A stretch of 64,000 bases of DNA. Source: Alphaproteobacteria bacterium (GTDB taxonomy: Bacteria; Pseudomonadota; Alphaproteobacteria; Micavibrionales; Micavibrionaceae). This document shows positions 7,048 to 16,054 of the stretch, in pieces (position 1 is the stretch's first letter; every line of letters starts with the position of its first letter). The translations under genes and the position numbers were made by a program. The stretch covers positions 62,001 through 126,000 of the forward strand of contig JAUIIA010000005.1 of NCBI GenBank assembly GCA_030432025.1, read 5' to 3'. The notes beneath the pieces were generated by a model. The model made no database searches and was not told where the DNA came from. It worked only from the letters and a program-made list of their open reading frames with translations.

Positions 7048-9630
7048 TTGAGTGCATCGAACCTTGTTATTGTTGAGTCCCCCGCCAAAGCGAAAAAAAT
7101 CGGCGGCTTTTTGGGCAGCGATTATGAAGTACTGGCGTCATTCGGCCATGTGCGCGATCTTGTAAACAAAGACGGTTCGGTTCTGCCTGACGAAAATTTC
7201 GCAATGAAGTGGGAATTGGGTGAGCGCAGCGCAAAGCACATCAACGATATTAAACGTGCAGTTAAAAAAGCCCATGCCATATGGCTGGCACCTGACCCGG
7301 ATAGAGAGGGAGAGGCCATTGCATGGCACATTCAGGAATTGCTTGGCGAAGACGGATTGCTTGAGGGTAAGGATGTTAAGCGCGTTACGTTTAACGAGAT
7401 TACCAAAAGCGCCATTCAGGCCGCATTCGAAAACAACACCCGCACGCTCGACCAGCCTTTAATTAATGCTTATCTTGCGCGTCGCGCGCTCGACTATTTG
7501 GTGGGCTTTAACCTCTCTCCCGTTTTGTGGCGTAAGCTGCCGGGGTCGAAGTCTGCGGGACGCGTGCAGTCGGTTGCTCTGCGTCTGATCTGTGAACGCG
7601 AAGCCGAAATCGAGATATTCAAGCCGCAAGAATACTGGTCAATCGAAGCCAAATTGCATACGGCCGAAGGCATGCCGTTTACGGCGAAGCTGACACACCT
7701 AGCGGGTAACAAGCTCGGCAAAATGGACATCACCAATGAGGGTGATGCTACACGTGCCGTTGACCGCATCAAGAACAAAGCCCTGTCGATTCAAAAGATC
7801 GAGAAGAAGCAGGTACGCCGCAACCCCGCGCCACCATTCATCACATCCACGTTGCAGATGGATGCCTCGCGTAAATTAGGCATGAGTGCTTCGCAGACCA
7901 TGCGTACCGCGCAAAGTTTGTATGAGGCCGGTTTCATTACTTATATGCGTACTGACGGCACGACCCTGTCGAATGACGCTGTGGCGCAAGCACGTGATGT
8001 GATTAAAGGCGAGTATGGAGATAAGTACCTGCCCGATGCGCCGCGCCTGTATAAGTCCAAAGCTAAAAATGCGCAGGAAGCGCACGAAGCGATCCGTCCG
8101 ACAGATTTATCGAAGATCCCCGGCAAATCCGGTTCACCGATGGGTGACGAGAAGGAACGCCGCCTGTATGAGTTGATCTGGAAGCGTACCATGGCTTCGC
8201 AGATGGAAAATGCTGTACTCGACCAAATGAAGGTTGATATATCGGACGGTACAGATGATGTGATTTTGCGCGCCAATGGTTCGGTTGTGACTTTTGACGG
8301 TTTCCTGACCCTGTATCAGGAAAGCACAAAAGACGAAGACGAAGCAAAAAGCGACAAAGCCTCCGATAGCGACAGACGTTTACCGCCTATGGATCAGGGT
8401 GAAAACACAAAGCTGGTGGACACTACGCCTAACCAACACTTTACGCAGCCGCCACCGCGCTATTCCGAAGCATCACTGGTCAAAGCACTGGAAGAAATGG
8501 GTATTGGCCGTCCATCTACTTACGCATCGACCATGCAGGTTTTGCGCGACCGCAACTATGTCGAAATGGATAAGCGCCGCTTTGTACCAAAGGACCGTGG
8601 CCGTGTGGTGACGACGTTCCTGACGAATTTCTTTACCAAATATGTCGACTACGAATTCACCGCCAATCTTGAGGAAGAGTTAGATGCCATTGCGGCGGGC
8701 CACCTTGAATGGCAGCAAGCTTTGCGTGATTTCTGGGTGGACTTCAAAGCGGCTGTTGACGGGACGAAAGACCTGACCATCACAGATGTGATCGACCATC
8801 TGGATGAAGAGCTTGGACCACACTTTTTCCAACCATCCGAAGACAACCCGGAGCCCCGCAAATGTAATGCCTGTAAGGAATCACATGGCGATGGGCGTTT
8901 GGGCCTAAAGCTTGGTAAGTTCGGCGCGTTTATCGGCTGTTCGAACTATCCTGAATGCCGCTTCACACGCCCATTGGAAATGGTGGACGACAAGGTCGAC
9001 CCCGACACTGCCGAGCTGGCGAACGAGCCAAAGATCCTTGGTGAAGAACCAGGTACGGGCCGTACAGTATCCCTACGCCGCGGGCCTTACGGACCATATG
9101 TGCAAATTGATCCTGCGCCCGAAAGCATGCCCGACATGAGCGAGTATGAAGAGCAAATGAAGCTCTATGAGGCCGCCAAAGAAAAGGCAAAAGCCGAAGG
9201 CAAAAAGCGCGCCGGCATGAAGAAGCCGAAAAAACCGGCCGTGCCGAAGCCAAAACGTCAAGGTCTTCCAAAGGGCATGTTAACGGGCGACGTTACACTC
9301 GAGATTGCACTCGAATTGCTGGCACTGCCCCGTGACGTTGGCGAGCACCCCGAAACAGGTAAGATGATCAAGGCCGGAATTGGCCGATTCGGGCCATTTG
9401 TTCAGCATGACGGTAAGTTCGCGTCTATTCCAAAAGATGAAGACGTGATGACCATCGGTATGAACCGTGCGGTTGACCTGATTGCGAAGAAGATGGAGCG
9501 CGATGCCGCGAAGGAAGCCGCCAAGGCCGCCAAGGAAGGCGACAGCGCCAAGAAAGACGATAAGAAAAAAACCACCAAGAAAAAGACTACAAAGAAGAAG
9601 AAATCCACTTCTAAAAAGAAAAGCGCCTAG
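7048..9630 (+). CDS. topA: DNA topoisomerase I
   Basis: 860 residues from a TTG start supported by an upstream AAGAAGGA. It relaxes negative supercoils by single-strand passage. The Toprim domain starts at VIVESPAKAKKI and includes PDREGEAIAWHI; GRVQSVALRLI follows; the active-site Tyr is residue 299 in TYMRTDGTT. A C-terminal zinc-finger-like segment has the cysteines of RKCNACKE and GCSNYPECRF, followed by two topo C-terminal repeats (GRFGPFVQHDG-type). The last 40 residues are very rich in Lys, as often seen in alphaproteobacterial enzymes. The stop is two bases before the rnr start. Confidence 0.95.
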   Translation: MSASNLVIVESPAKAKKIGGFLGSDYEVLASFGHVRDLVNKDGSVLPDENFAMKWELGERSAKHINDIKRAVKKAHAIWLAPDPDREGEAIAWHIQELLGEDGLLEGKDVKRVTFNEITKSAIQAAFENNTRTLDQPLINAYLARRALDYLVGFNLSPVLWRKLPGSKSAGRVQSVALRLICEREAEIEIFKPQEYWSIEAKLHTAEGMPFTAKLTHLAGNKLGKMDITNEGDATRAVDRIKNKALSIQKIEKKQVRRNPAPPFITSTLQMDASRKLGMSASQTMRTAQSLYEAGFITYMRTDGTTLSNDAVAQARDVIKGEYGDKYLPDAPRLYKSKAKNAQEAHEAIRPTDLSKIPGKSGSPMGDEKERRLYELIWKRTMASQMENAVLDQMKVDISDGTDDVILRANGSVVTFDGFLTLYQESTKDEDEAKSDKASDSDRRLPPMDQGENTKLVDTTPNQHFTQPPPRYSEASLVKALEEMGIGRPSTYASTMQVLRDRNYVEMDKRRFVPKDRGRVVTTFLTNFFTKYVDYEFTANLEEELDAIAAGHLEWQQALRDFWVDFKAAVDGTKDLTITDVIDHLDEELGPHFFQPSEDNPEPRKCNACKESHGDGRLGLKLGKFGAFIGCSNYPECRFTRPLEMVDDKVDPDTAELANEPKILGEEPGTGRTVSLRRGPYGPYVQIDPAPESMPDMSEYEEQMKLYEAAKEKAKAEGKKRAGMKKPKKPAVPKPKRQGLPKGMLTGDVTLEIALELLALPRDVGEHPETGKMIKAGIGRFGPFVQHDGKFASIPKDEDVMTIGMNRAVDLIAKKMERDAAKEAAKAAKEGDSAKKDDKKKTTKKKTTKKKKSTSKKKSA

Positions 9631-9632
9631 AG

Positions 9633-11996
9633 ATGGCCGACCTTGATAAATCCGACATACTGGATTACATCCGCAACTCCCCCACGCCGCAAACCAAACG
9701 TGACATTGCCCGTGCCTTTAAAGTGAAGGGCGGAGAAAACCGCGTTGCCCTCAAACAAATACTGAAATCCCTTAAAAAAGACGGCGCCATTACCAAACAA
9801 GCAGGGGGCGCGTTCACAGCGCCACAAGGTTTACCCGCTGTCGGTACGGTTGAGGTTACAGACATATCCGTTGACGGCGACATTGTCGCTAAAATTGTCG
9901 ACTGGGATGATGCTTTACTAGGCGAAGCCCAGCGCATTGAAATTATGCCGGATAAAAAACATTATCCGCATATGGCCGAGGGCAAACGCGCGCTGGTGAG
10001 GTTCGAACGTGTATCCGACGATGTATATGAAGCCCGTATCATCAAGCCGCTGGATACCGAGCGTGGCCGTGTCATCGGCGTTGTGAAATACAACAAGCAC
10101 GGCCCTCTTCTAGTGCCCACAGACAAGAAAGCCAGAAACGATTACGCTATTCACCCCAGCGACCTGAATGGTGCAAACGAGGGTGACTTGGCCCTTGCCG
10201 AAGTTCAGCCCTCCAAAGGCCTGCGCTTAAAGAAGGTTCGCATCATTGAGGTCCTCGGCAAGCAGGGCGACCCGAAGGCGATCAGCCTCATTTCCCTTCA
10301 TGAAGCAGGGCTGAATGAAGACTGGCCGGCAGCTGTTACCAAAGAGACAAAAGGCATGAAAGTGCCCGACACCAAGGGCCGCGAGGATTTACGCAACGTA
10401 CCGCTGATGACGATTGACGGGGCGGATGCGCGTGACTTTGATGACGCGGTTTTCGCGGAAAAAGACGACTCTGTAGAAGGTGGAGGCTACCACCTCATTG
10501 TCGCTATTGCCGACGTTGCATACTATGTGCGTCCGGGAAGTGCTCTGGACACCGAAGCCCAGCGTCGCGGCAACTCCACATACTTCCCCGACCGCGTTAT
10601 TCCGATGCTGCCCGAGGCCCTTTCTAACGATTTATGCTCACTTAGGCCCGATGAGCCACGCGCCTGCATGGTTGCGCATATGTGGATCGACAAGGAAGGC
10701 AATCTGAAGAAGCACAAATTTACCCGCGGATTGATGAAATCGCACAAGCGCCTGACTTACGAAGAAGTGCAGCATATTTATGATACTAAAGGTGAGGATG
10801 GGGACGAAATGGCGATAGGGCCCATTCTAGGCCCTATCAACACTCTATACGAAGTGTTTGGTATATTGGATCACGCACGGCAAAAAAGAGGTGCGCTCGA
10901 CCTCGATATGCCGGAAAAGCAAATTGTCATCAATGAAAACAATGAGATGACAGGCGTGAAAGTCCGCCAACGCCTCGACTCGCATAAACTGATCGAAGAA
11001 TTTATGATCCTGGCTAACGTGGCCGCCGCGCAAGCCATAGAGGCGAAACGTGCGCCTGATCTCTTCCCTTGTGTTTACCGCATCCACGACACGCCTAGTA
11101 CGGATAAGCTGGATAGTGTGCGCGAATTTCTGGCAAGTTTTGATTTGAACCTGCCAAAGGGGCAAGTCACGCGCTCAGCACAGATTAACGGCATCTTGCA
11201 GCAAGCATCGAAGCTGCCCTATTCCCACCTGATCTCAACCGTGATCCTGCGTTCACAGTCACAGGCGGTCTATGCGGCGGAAAATATCGGTCACTTCGGG
11301 TTAGCCCTCCAGAAATACGCGCACTTCACGTCCCCCATCCGCCGATATGCGGATTTGCTGGTTCACCGCGCGCTCATCAGCGCCTACAAGCTCGGCCCCG
11401 GTGGTTTGAATGAAGCGGAAATCGCACGTATAGACGAGATTTGCCAGCATATCAGCCAGACAGAGCGCACATCGATGGAAGCCGAACGAAACGCCGTCGA
11501 TCGCTTCACGGCGGCCTATTTAAGCGAAAAGGTCGGGGCGGAATTTTCAGGCCGCATCAGCGGTGTCACCCGTTTCGGGCTGTTTGTCACACTGGATGAA
11601 AGTAACGCAGATGGCCTTGTACCGATGCGTTCAATGGAAGGTGACTTTTTTGTACATGACGAAGAACAGCATGCCTTGATCGGAAGGCGCACGGGGACTG
11701 TATTCCGCCTCGGTGCACAGGTCACCGTACGCTTGAAGGAAGCTGACGGCCTTACGGGATCAACCGTGCTGGAGCTATGCGGTGATAGCCTTAATGGTGC
11801 TGAAATCCCCGGCATGGTCTTTAAAACGAAGAAAAAGCCATTCCGCCATGATCAGCCGCGCGGACGTAAGGGCAAACCCAAATCAGGCAAGCCACAGGGC
11901 AAGAAAAACAGCTATAAAAACAAGGGGTCGAAGAAGACTTCAAAGAAGACTACGCCCAAGCATAAACGCAAGCAAAAGCAGAATAAGAAAGATTAA
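9633..11996 (+). CDS. rnr: Ribonuclease R
   Basis: 787 residues. A 3'-5' exoribonuclease of the RNB (RNase II) family that degrades structured RNA. An N-terminal winged helix (about 1-70) is followed by cold-shock-like domains, the RNB catalytic domain with the aspartate cluster DGADARDFDDA (Asp262 to Asp271), an S1 domain around residues 630-715 (GRISGVTRFGLFVTL), and a basic Lys-rich tail from about 735. The tail is typical of RNase R and helps unwinding. The gene starts two bases after topA and is probably in the same operon. Confidence 0.95.
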   Translation: MADLDKSDILDYIRNSPTPQTKRDIARAFKVKGGENRVALKQILKSLKKDGAITKQAGGAFTAPQGLPAVGTVEVTDISVDGDIVAKIVDWDDALLGEAQRIEIMPDKKHYPHMAEGKRALVRFERVSDDVYEARIIKPLDTERGRVIGVVKYNKHGPLLVPTDKKARNDYAIHPSDLNGANEGDLALAEVQPSKGLRLKKVRIIEVLGKQGDPKAISLISLHEAGLNEDWPAAVTKETKGMKVPDTKGREDLRNVPLMTIDGADARDFDDAVFAEKDDSVEGGGYHLIVAIADVAYYVRPGSALDTEAQRRGNSTYFPDRVIPMLPEALSNDLCSLRPDEPRACMVAHMWIDKEGNLKKHKFTRGLMKSHKRLTYEEVQHIYDTKGEDGDEMAIGPILGPINTLYEVFGILDHARQKRGALDLDMPEKQIVINENNEMTGVKVRQRLDSHKLIEEFMILANVAAAQAIEAKRAPDLFPCVYRIHDTPSTDKLDSVREFLASFDLNLPKGQVTRSAQINGILQQASKLPYSHLISTVILRSQSQAVYAAENIGHFGLALQKYAHFTSPIRRYADLLVHRALISAYKLGPGGLNEAEIARIDEICQHISQTERTSMEAERNAVDRFTAAYLSEKVGAEFSGRISGVTRFGLFVTLDESNADGLVPMRSMEGDFFVHDEEQHALIGRRTGTVFRLGAQVTVRLKEADGLTGSTVLELCGDSLNGAEIPGMVFKTKKKPFRHDQPRGRKGKPKSGKPQGKKNSYKNKGSKKTSKKTTPKHKRKQKQNKKD

Positions 11997-12019
11997 GGCA
12001 AAAAAGCCGTTTCAAAAGC

Positions 12020-12048
12020 TTGACTTTTTTCACCGATCCCGTCATAAA
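12020..12048 (+). promoter_or_regulatory. Candidate sigma-70-type promoter for rpmG
   Basis: TTGACT at 12020-12025 and CATAAA at 12043-12048 are separated by 17 bases. The rpmG start is 36 bases further on, with TTTAGGAG as ribosome-binding site. This would let rpmG be transcribed apart from rnr, in line with the strong expression expected of a ribosomal protein. Confidence 0.45.
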
Positions 12049-12083
12049 CGCCTCTCAATTAGGAATTTTTAGGAGATTTAGCG

Positions 12084-12284
12084 ATGGCAAAGGCCACCTA
12101 CGTCAAAGTCAGATTGGAAAGCGAAGCGGGTACGGGCTACCGTTACTACGCCAAACGCTCCACCCGTGCAGAATATAAGCTCAAGCTTAAAAAGTACGAC
12201 CCATGGGCGATTCACCCTGAAACAGGTAACAAGGGCGCTCACGTATATTTCGTTGAGAAAAAACTGCCTCCGCACAAAAAATAA
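12084..12284 (+). CDS. rpmG: 50S ribosomal protein L33
   Basis: 66 residues, basic. The N-terminus MAKATYVKVRLESEAGTG and the KLKKYDP segment match L33. It is longer than the usual 50-55 residues because of an extra stretch between KYDP and the C-terminal strand (around HPETGNKGAHVYF). It lacks the zinc-binding cysteines, so it is the C-minus form. It has its own ribosome-binding site (AGGAG), a candidate promoter and a strong terminator, so it is likely a single-gene unit. Confidence 0.9.
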   Translation: MAKATYVKVRLESEAGTGYRYYAKRSTRAEYKLKLKKYDPWAIHPETGNKGAHVYFVEKKLPPHKK

Positions 12285-12304
12285 GTATTCGAGATGAGCC
12301 GTCT

Positions 12305-12338
12305 CACAAAGAGCGCCTCCTCGGAGGCGCTTTTTTGT
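12305..12338 (+). terminator. Rho-independent terminator after rpmG
   Basis: GCGCCTC (12313-12319) pairs with GAGGCGC (12324-12330) around a CTCG loop and is followed by TTTTTT. The outer bases CACAAA and TTTGTG also pair, extending the stem. It lies 21 bases after the rpmG stop and before the ABC transporter start. Confidence 0.9.
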
Positions 12339-12362
12339 GCCTGAATTAAAGGACATTGAGAC

Positions 12363-14168
12363 ATGCTTTTTGATAAAGCCAACAAATACACTCTGAATTA
12401 CGAGCCGGATTTAGATATCCCGTCCGCGTTGCTGCCTTACGTTTGGTGGGTGGTTAAGCGCAACCCTGTCATGTGGGTTGTTTTCCTCGCGACTGATATC
12501 CTGCACGGCATTCGTTACCCGATTGCGTTTTTGTTTGTTGGTATGATTATCGACTTGCTCACGCCTTTATCTGCGGGTGATCCCGTTCCTGATGCCGTAT
12601 GGACCTACACGCTCTGGATTGCTGTCATTCTGTTCATTGGGGAACTGGCGCATGCCTTGCCGCATTACTGGACGTTTGATTGGTGGAAGCGCGCGCGGGC
12701 GGAGCTTCGCAGTGACTTGCTGGCTTATACCCTTCAGCACTCCTACACCTATTTTCAGAACCATTTCGCAGGCTCACTGGCACGGAAAGTATCCGAAGGT
12801 ATAGAGAAAGCATTGGTGCTAAACGAACAGTTCCGCTGGAACATCCTTTTGCCACTGGTCAGCATGGGTGCTTCAGGGGTTGTACTGTTCACATTTGAGC
12901 CGTTCTTCGGCGCGTTGGTGCTGCTGTTTCTGTTTTTGATCCTGTTCCCTGTGTTTTTGAAAATGAAAAAACTACGGGAGAAATCACGCATCTTTTCCGA
13001 TGAGTGTTCAACCGTAATGGGGCAGATTGTCGACAGCTTGACCAACATCGCTTCGGTGAAATCTTACGCGCATGAGCAGCGGGAGATGGAAGAGCATAAG
13101 CGCGTTTCGGAAGCGCAGATGAAAGCATGGCACAAAATGCTGCGGGCTTTCTTGATGCTGGATAACTACCGCCGTGCGACCTTCGTCGTGTTCGGTCCCT
13201 GTATGATGGCCATCTGTATCTGGAGCTGGAAAGCGGGTCTGATCTCACTGGGTGATATTGCCACCATCATGGGCGTTTCTTTCAGCTTTACCGGCAACGC
13301 GTGGCATTTGAGCGGCGGCATTATCCGTATTTCGGAGAGTTTGGGATATTTGAACGACTCTTTGAGAACATTGATCAAGCCACATGCCGTTACAGATGCT
13401 GATAACGCAGGCGTTTTGAACGTCGAGCGCGGACAGATCACGTTTAGGGATGTTCGTTTTGAATATGATAGCAATCCGGTCTTTGACGGTTTGAATATCG
13501 AGATCCCTGCACATCAACGTATAGGCCTGATTGGCCCTAGTGGCGCGGGTAAGAGCACGCTTATCAACCTGATCCAGCGCTTTTACAACATTCAGGACGG
13601 GGCGATCGAGCTTGATGGTCAGAATATTCAACAAGTCACTCAGGAGAGTTTGCGCCGGAATGTGGCCGTAATTCCACAGGATACGGCGCTGTTCCACCGT
13701 TCGATCAAAGAAAACATCCGCTATGGGCGTTTGGATGCGAGCGATGAGGATGTTATCGCCGCGGCCGAGAAAGCTTGTGCGCGTGAGTTTATTGAAGAGC
13801 TGCAGCACGGGTTCGATACGATGGTGGGTGAGCGCGGCGTGAAACTCTCCGGTGGTCAGCGCCAACGGATTGCCATCGCACGTGCGATCCTCAAAGATGC
13901 ACCGATTCTGATACTGGACGAGGCAACCTCCGCGCTCGACAGCGAAAGCGAAAAGCAAATCCAAAATGCTTTGGAAGCCCTTATGGAAGGCAAAACCGTG
14001 ATTGCGATTGCACACCGCTTATCAACGATCAGCCACCTCGACCGCTTGCTGGTCATGGATAATGGCGCAATCGTCGAGGACGGGCCGCACAATGAATTGC
14101 TCAAAAATGACGGGCTTTATAAGAAGCTCTGGGCGATGCAGTCAGGCGGATTTTTACCAAAATCGTGA
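12363..14168 (+). CDS. ABC exporter half-transporter (membrane domain fused to ATPase), first of a pair
   Basis: 601 residues, MsbA-like layout. The membrane domain with about six segments covers residues 30-330. The ATPase domain covers about 350-590 with Walker A GPSGAGKST, the LSGGQRQR signature, Walker B ILILDEATSALD and a late switch His in AIAHRLST. Ribosome-binding site AAAGGAC precedes the ATG. The next gene is a paralogue in the same direction, so they may form a heterodimer. Both have intact ATPase motifs. The substrate is unknown; an EPS or lipid role is not shown by context. The 3' end is nearly identical in DNA to that of the second copy. Confidence 0.9.
   Translation: MLFDKANKYTLNYEPDLDIPSALLPYVWWVVKRNPVMWVVFLATDILHGIRYPIAFLFVGMIIDLLTPLSAGDPVPDAVWTYTLWIAVILFIGELAHALPHYWTFDWWKRARAELRSDLLAYTLQHSYTYFQNHFAGSLARKVSEGIEKALVLNEQFRWNILLPLVSMGASGVVLFTFEPFFGALVLLFLFLILFPVFLKMKKLREKSRIFSDECSTVMGQIVDSLTNIASVKSYAHEQREMEEHKRVSEAQMKAWHKMLRAFLMLDNYRRATFVVFGPCMMAICIWSWKAGLISLGDIATIMGVSFSFTGNAWHLSGGIIRISESLGYLNDSLRTLIKPHAVTDADNAGVLNVERGQITFRDVRFEYDSNPVFDGLNIEIPAHQRIGLIGPSGAGKSTLINLIQRFYNIQDGAIELDGQNIQQVTQESLRRNVAVIPQDTALFHRSIKENIRYGRLDASDEDVIAAAEKACAREFIEELQHGFDTMVGERGVKLSGGQRQRIAIARAILKDAPILILDEATSALDSESEKQIQNALEALMEGKTVIAIAHRLSTISHLDRLLVMDNGAIVEDGPHNELLKNDGLYKKLWAMQSGGFLPKS
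14106..14143 (+). repeat. 38-base exact repeat, copy 1 (3' end of first ABC exporter gene)
   Basis: Identical to 15981-16018, coding the same residues NDGLYKKLWAMQ near both C-termini. Exact identity including third codon positions contrasts with the divergence of much of the two genes and suggests local gene conversion or recent duplication. Confidence 0.85.
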
Positions 14169-14222
14169 TCAGCTGCGAGAACAGTGTTTTGTTTTGCGGC
14201 TTTTCGCGCTACTTATCTTGTC

Positions 14223-16052
14223 ATGGTTGACTGGATTAAAACTGATTACTTGCCCGAAGCTTCCCCGAAGCTGCCCCGTAAAACGCTGCCCTTCATTTTC
14301 TATTTCCTGAAGCAGGCGTGGCCGGGTTTTGTAATGGTTGCGATCTTGAGCGGTACGGCCGATATTATCGGCGCATTCATTCCCTACTACATCAAATTGA
14401 TCGTCGATGCGTTCAGCGAAAATCAAGATGCGCCAGCGCAAGTATGGGAAGCTTTGAAATGGCCGTTGATCAGTTTTGTCGGGCTGGTGCTGATCCTCAA
14501 GCCCGTCAGTGAACGGAGCGGCGCGTGGTTGATGTCGTATCTGCGCCCGGCCTTCACCAACATGATGTGTCGACAGCTCGCGCTGTACATGCACAAGCAT
14601 TCTTATAACTACTTTCAGAATGATTTCGCGGGGCGGCTGGCGAGTAAGGTTATTGAAACACCGAATGCGATCGCGGGCATTGTACAAACGACACTCGGTA
14701 CGGTCTGGATGTCGGTCATCCGCATGATGATCGCCTTAACGCTTTTCAGTATTACGCACTGGGTCTTTGGTGTGATCTGTGCCGCATGGATTGCCGCCTA
14801 CGCGCTTCTAGCGTGGATATATGTTCCGCGGATCATCAATACGTCCAAGACGATGTATAATGACCGCAGTATTGTGCGCGGACGCTATGTCGATACGCTG
14901 ACCAATATCATGACCGTGAAGTTGTTCGCACGAGAAGAGCATGAGGACCAATATCTGCTCGAATCCTTAAAGAACACGACCCGTTCGGGACAGAAAATGT
15001 TGCTAACCAATAATGCGAAGAATATCTGGGCCGAAGTACTGATTGCCATGTTCCTCGGCTCCAGTTTCATCGCCGCGATCATGTTGTGGGAAGTCGGCGC
15101 GATTACGACGGGGGATGCCGCTATGGCTATTCCGCTCGCACTCAGCCTGACCAATCTTTCGACATGGATGATCCATGTGCTGGCGAGTTTCTTTGAAAAT
15201 ATCGGGCAGGTACGCGAAGGGATGGAGACGATCCTGAAAGGTCAGGATGTTCAGGACACTTCTGGTGCCGCAGAACTCGATGTCAAAAATGGTGAGATTA
15301 GCATTCAAAATATAGGGTTTAAGTATACGGATGATCTGGTTTTTGATGATCTGGACATTTCCATTACTGCGGGAGAGAAAGTCGGTTTGATCGGCCCCAG
15401 CGGCGCAGGCAAGACAACCTTGATCAGTTTGCTTTTGCGTCTGTTCGATGTGCAGGACGGACAGATACAGATCGACGGGCAGGATATACGCAACGTCACG
15501 CAGAAATCCTTACGCGAACAAATCGCCGTCATCCCCCAAAGCGCGAGCCTGCTGCATCGTTCCGTGCGCGAGAATATCGCATTCGGTAACCCCGATGCCA
15601 CTGATGAACAAATCATCGCCGCAGCCGAAAAAGCCAATGCGCATGAATTCATTACAAGCCTGAAAGACAATAAAGGCCGCACAGAATACGACGCCTTGAT
15701 CGGTGAACGCGGTGTGAAGCTTTCGGGCGGCCAACGCCAGCGGATTGCGATTGCACGCGCCATATTGAAAGACGCCCCGATCCTTATTCTGGATGAGGCA
15801 ACATCGTCACTGGACAGTGAAAGCGAGCATCAAATTCAAAGTGCCTTGGAAAAATTGATGGAGGGTAAAACCGTGATCGCGATTGCGCACCGTTTGTCGA
15901 CGATCAATCACCTCGACCGTTTACTGGTTATGGATGACGGTAAAATCGTAGAGGACGGGCATCATGAAAAGCTGATTCAGAATGACGGGCTTTATAAGAA
16001 GCTCTGGGCGATGCAGTCGGGCGGGTTTTTACCGAAAAGCTGGGCGGCCTGA
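14223..16052 (+). CDS. ABC exporter half-transporter, second of a pair
   Basis: 609 residues from the ATG at 14223 (MVDWIKTDYLPEASPK). A GTG at 14184 would add 13 residues and cannot be excluded, since neither start has a strong ribosome-binding site. A membrane domain of about six segments is followed by an ATPase with Walker A GPSGAGKTT, LSGGQRQR and ILILDEATSSLDSES. It is a paralogue of the preceding gene, 54 bases downstream, sharing the unusual C-terminal end GLYKKLWAMQSGGFLPKS. Likely partner in a heterodimeric exporter. It is convergent with pleD, only two bases apart. Confidence 0.9.
   Translation: MVDWIKTDYLPEASPKLPRKTLPFIFYFLKQAWPGFVMVAILSGTADIIGAFIPYYIKLIVDAFSENQDAPAQVWEALKWPLISFVGLVLILKPVSERSGAWLMSYLRPAFTNMMCRQLALYMHKHSYNYFQNDFAGRLASKVIETPNAIAGIVQTTLGTVWMSVIRMMIALTLFSITHWVFGVICAAWIAAYALLAWIYVPRIINTSKTMYNDRSIVRGRYVDTLTNIMTVKLFAREEHEDQYLLESLKNTTRSGQKMLLTNNAKNIWAEVLIAMFLGSSFIAAIMLWEVGAITTGDAAMAIPLALSLTNLSTWMIHVLASFFENIGQVREGMETILKGQDVQDTSGAAELDVKNGEISIQNIGFKYTDDLVFDDLDISITAGEKVGLIGPSGAGKTTLISLLLRLFDVQDGQIQIDGQDIRNVTQKSLREQIAVIPQSASLLHRSVRENIAFGNPDATDEQIIAAAEKANAHEFITSLKDNKGRTEYDALIGERGVKLSGGQRQRIAIARAILKDAPILILDEATSSLDSESEHQIQSALEKLMEGKTVIAIAHRLSTINHLDRLLVMDDGKIVEDGHHEKLIQNDGLYKKLWAMQSGGFLPKSWAA
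15981..16018 (+). repeat. 38-base exact repeat, copy 2 (3' end of second ABC exporter gene)
   Basis: Same 38 bases as 14106-14143, and the following bases also differ at only a few sites. Confidence 0.85.
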
Positions 16053-16054
16053 AG

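Noticed and set aside
12001-12019. Possible terminator GGC-AAAAAA-GCC after rnr
   Set aside because: Only a 3-bp stem and no T-run immediately after; too weak.
13245-14015. 256-codon minus-strand frame inside the first ABC exporter gene
   Set aside because: Shadow of the ATPase domain; no start signal and no recognisable product.
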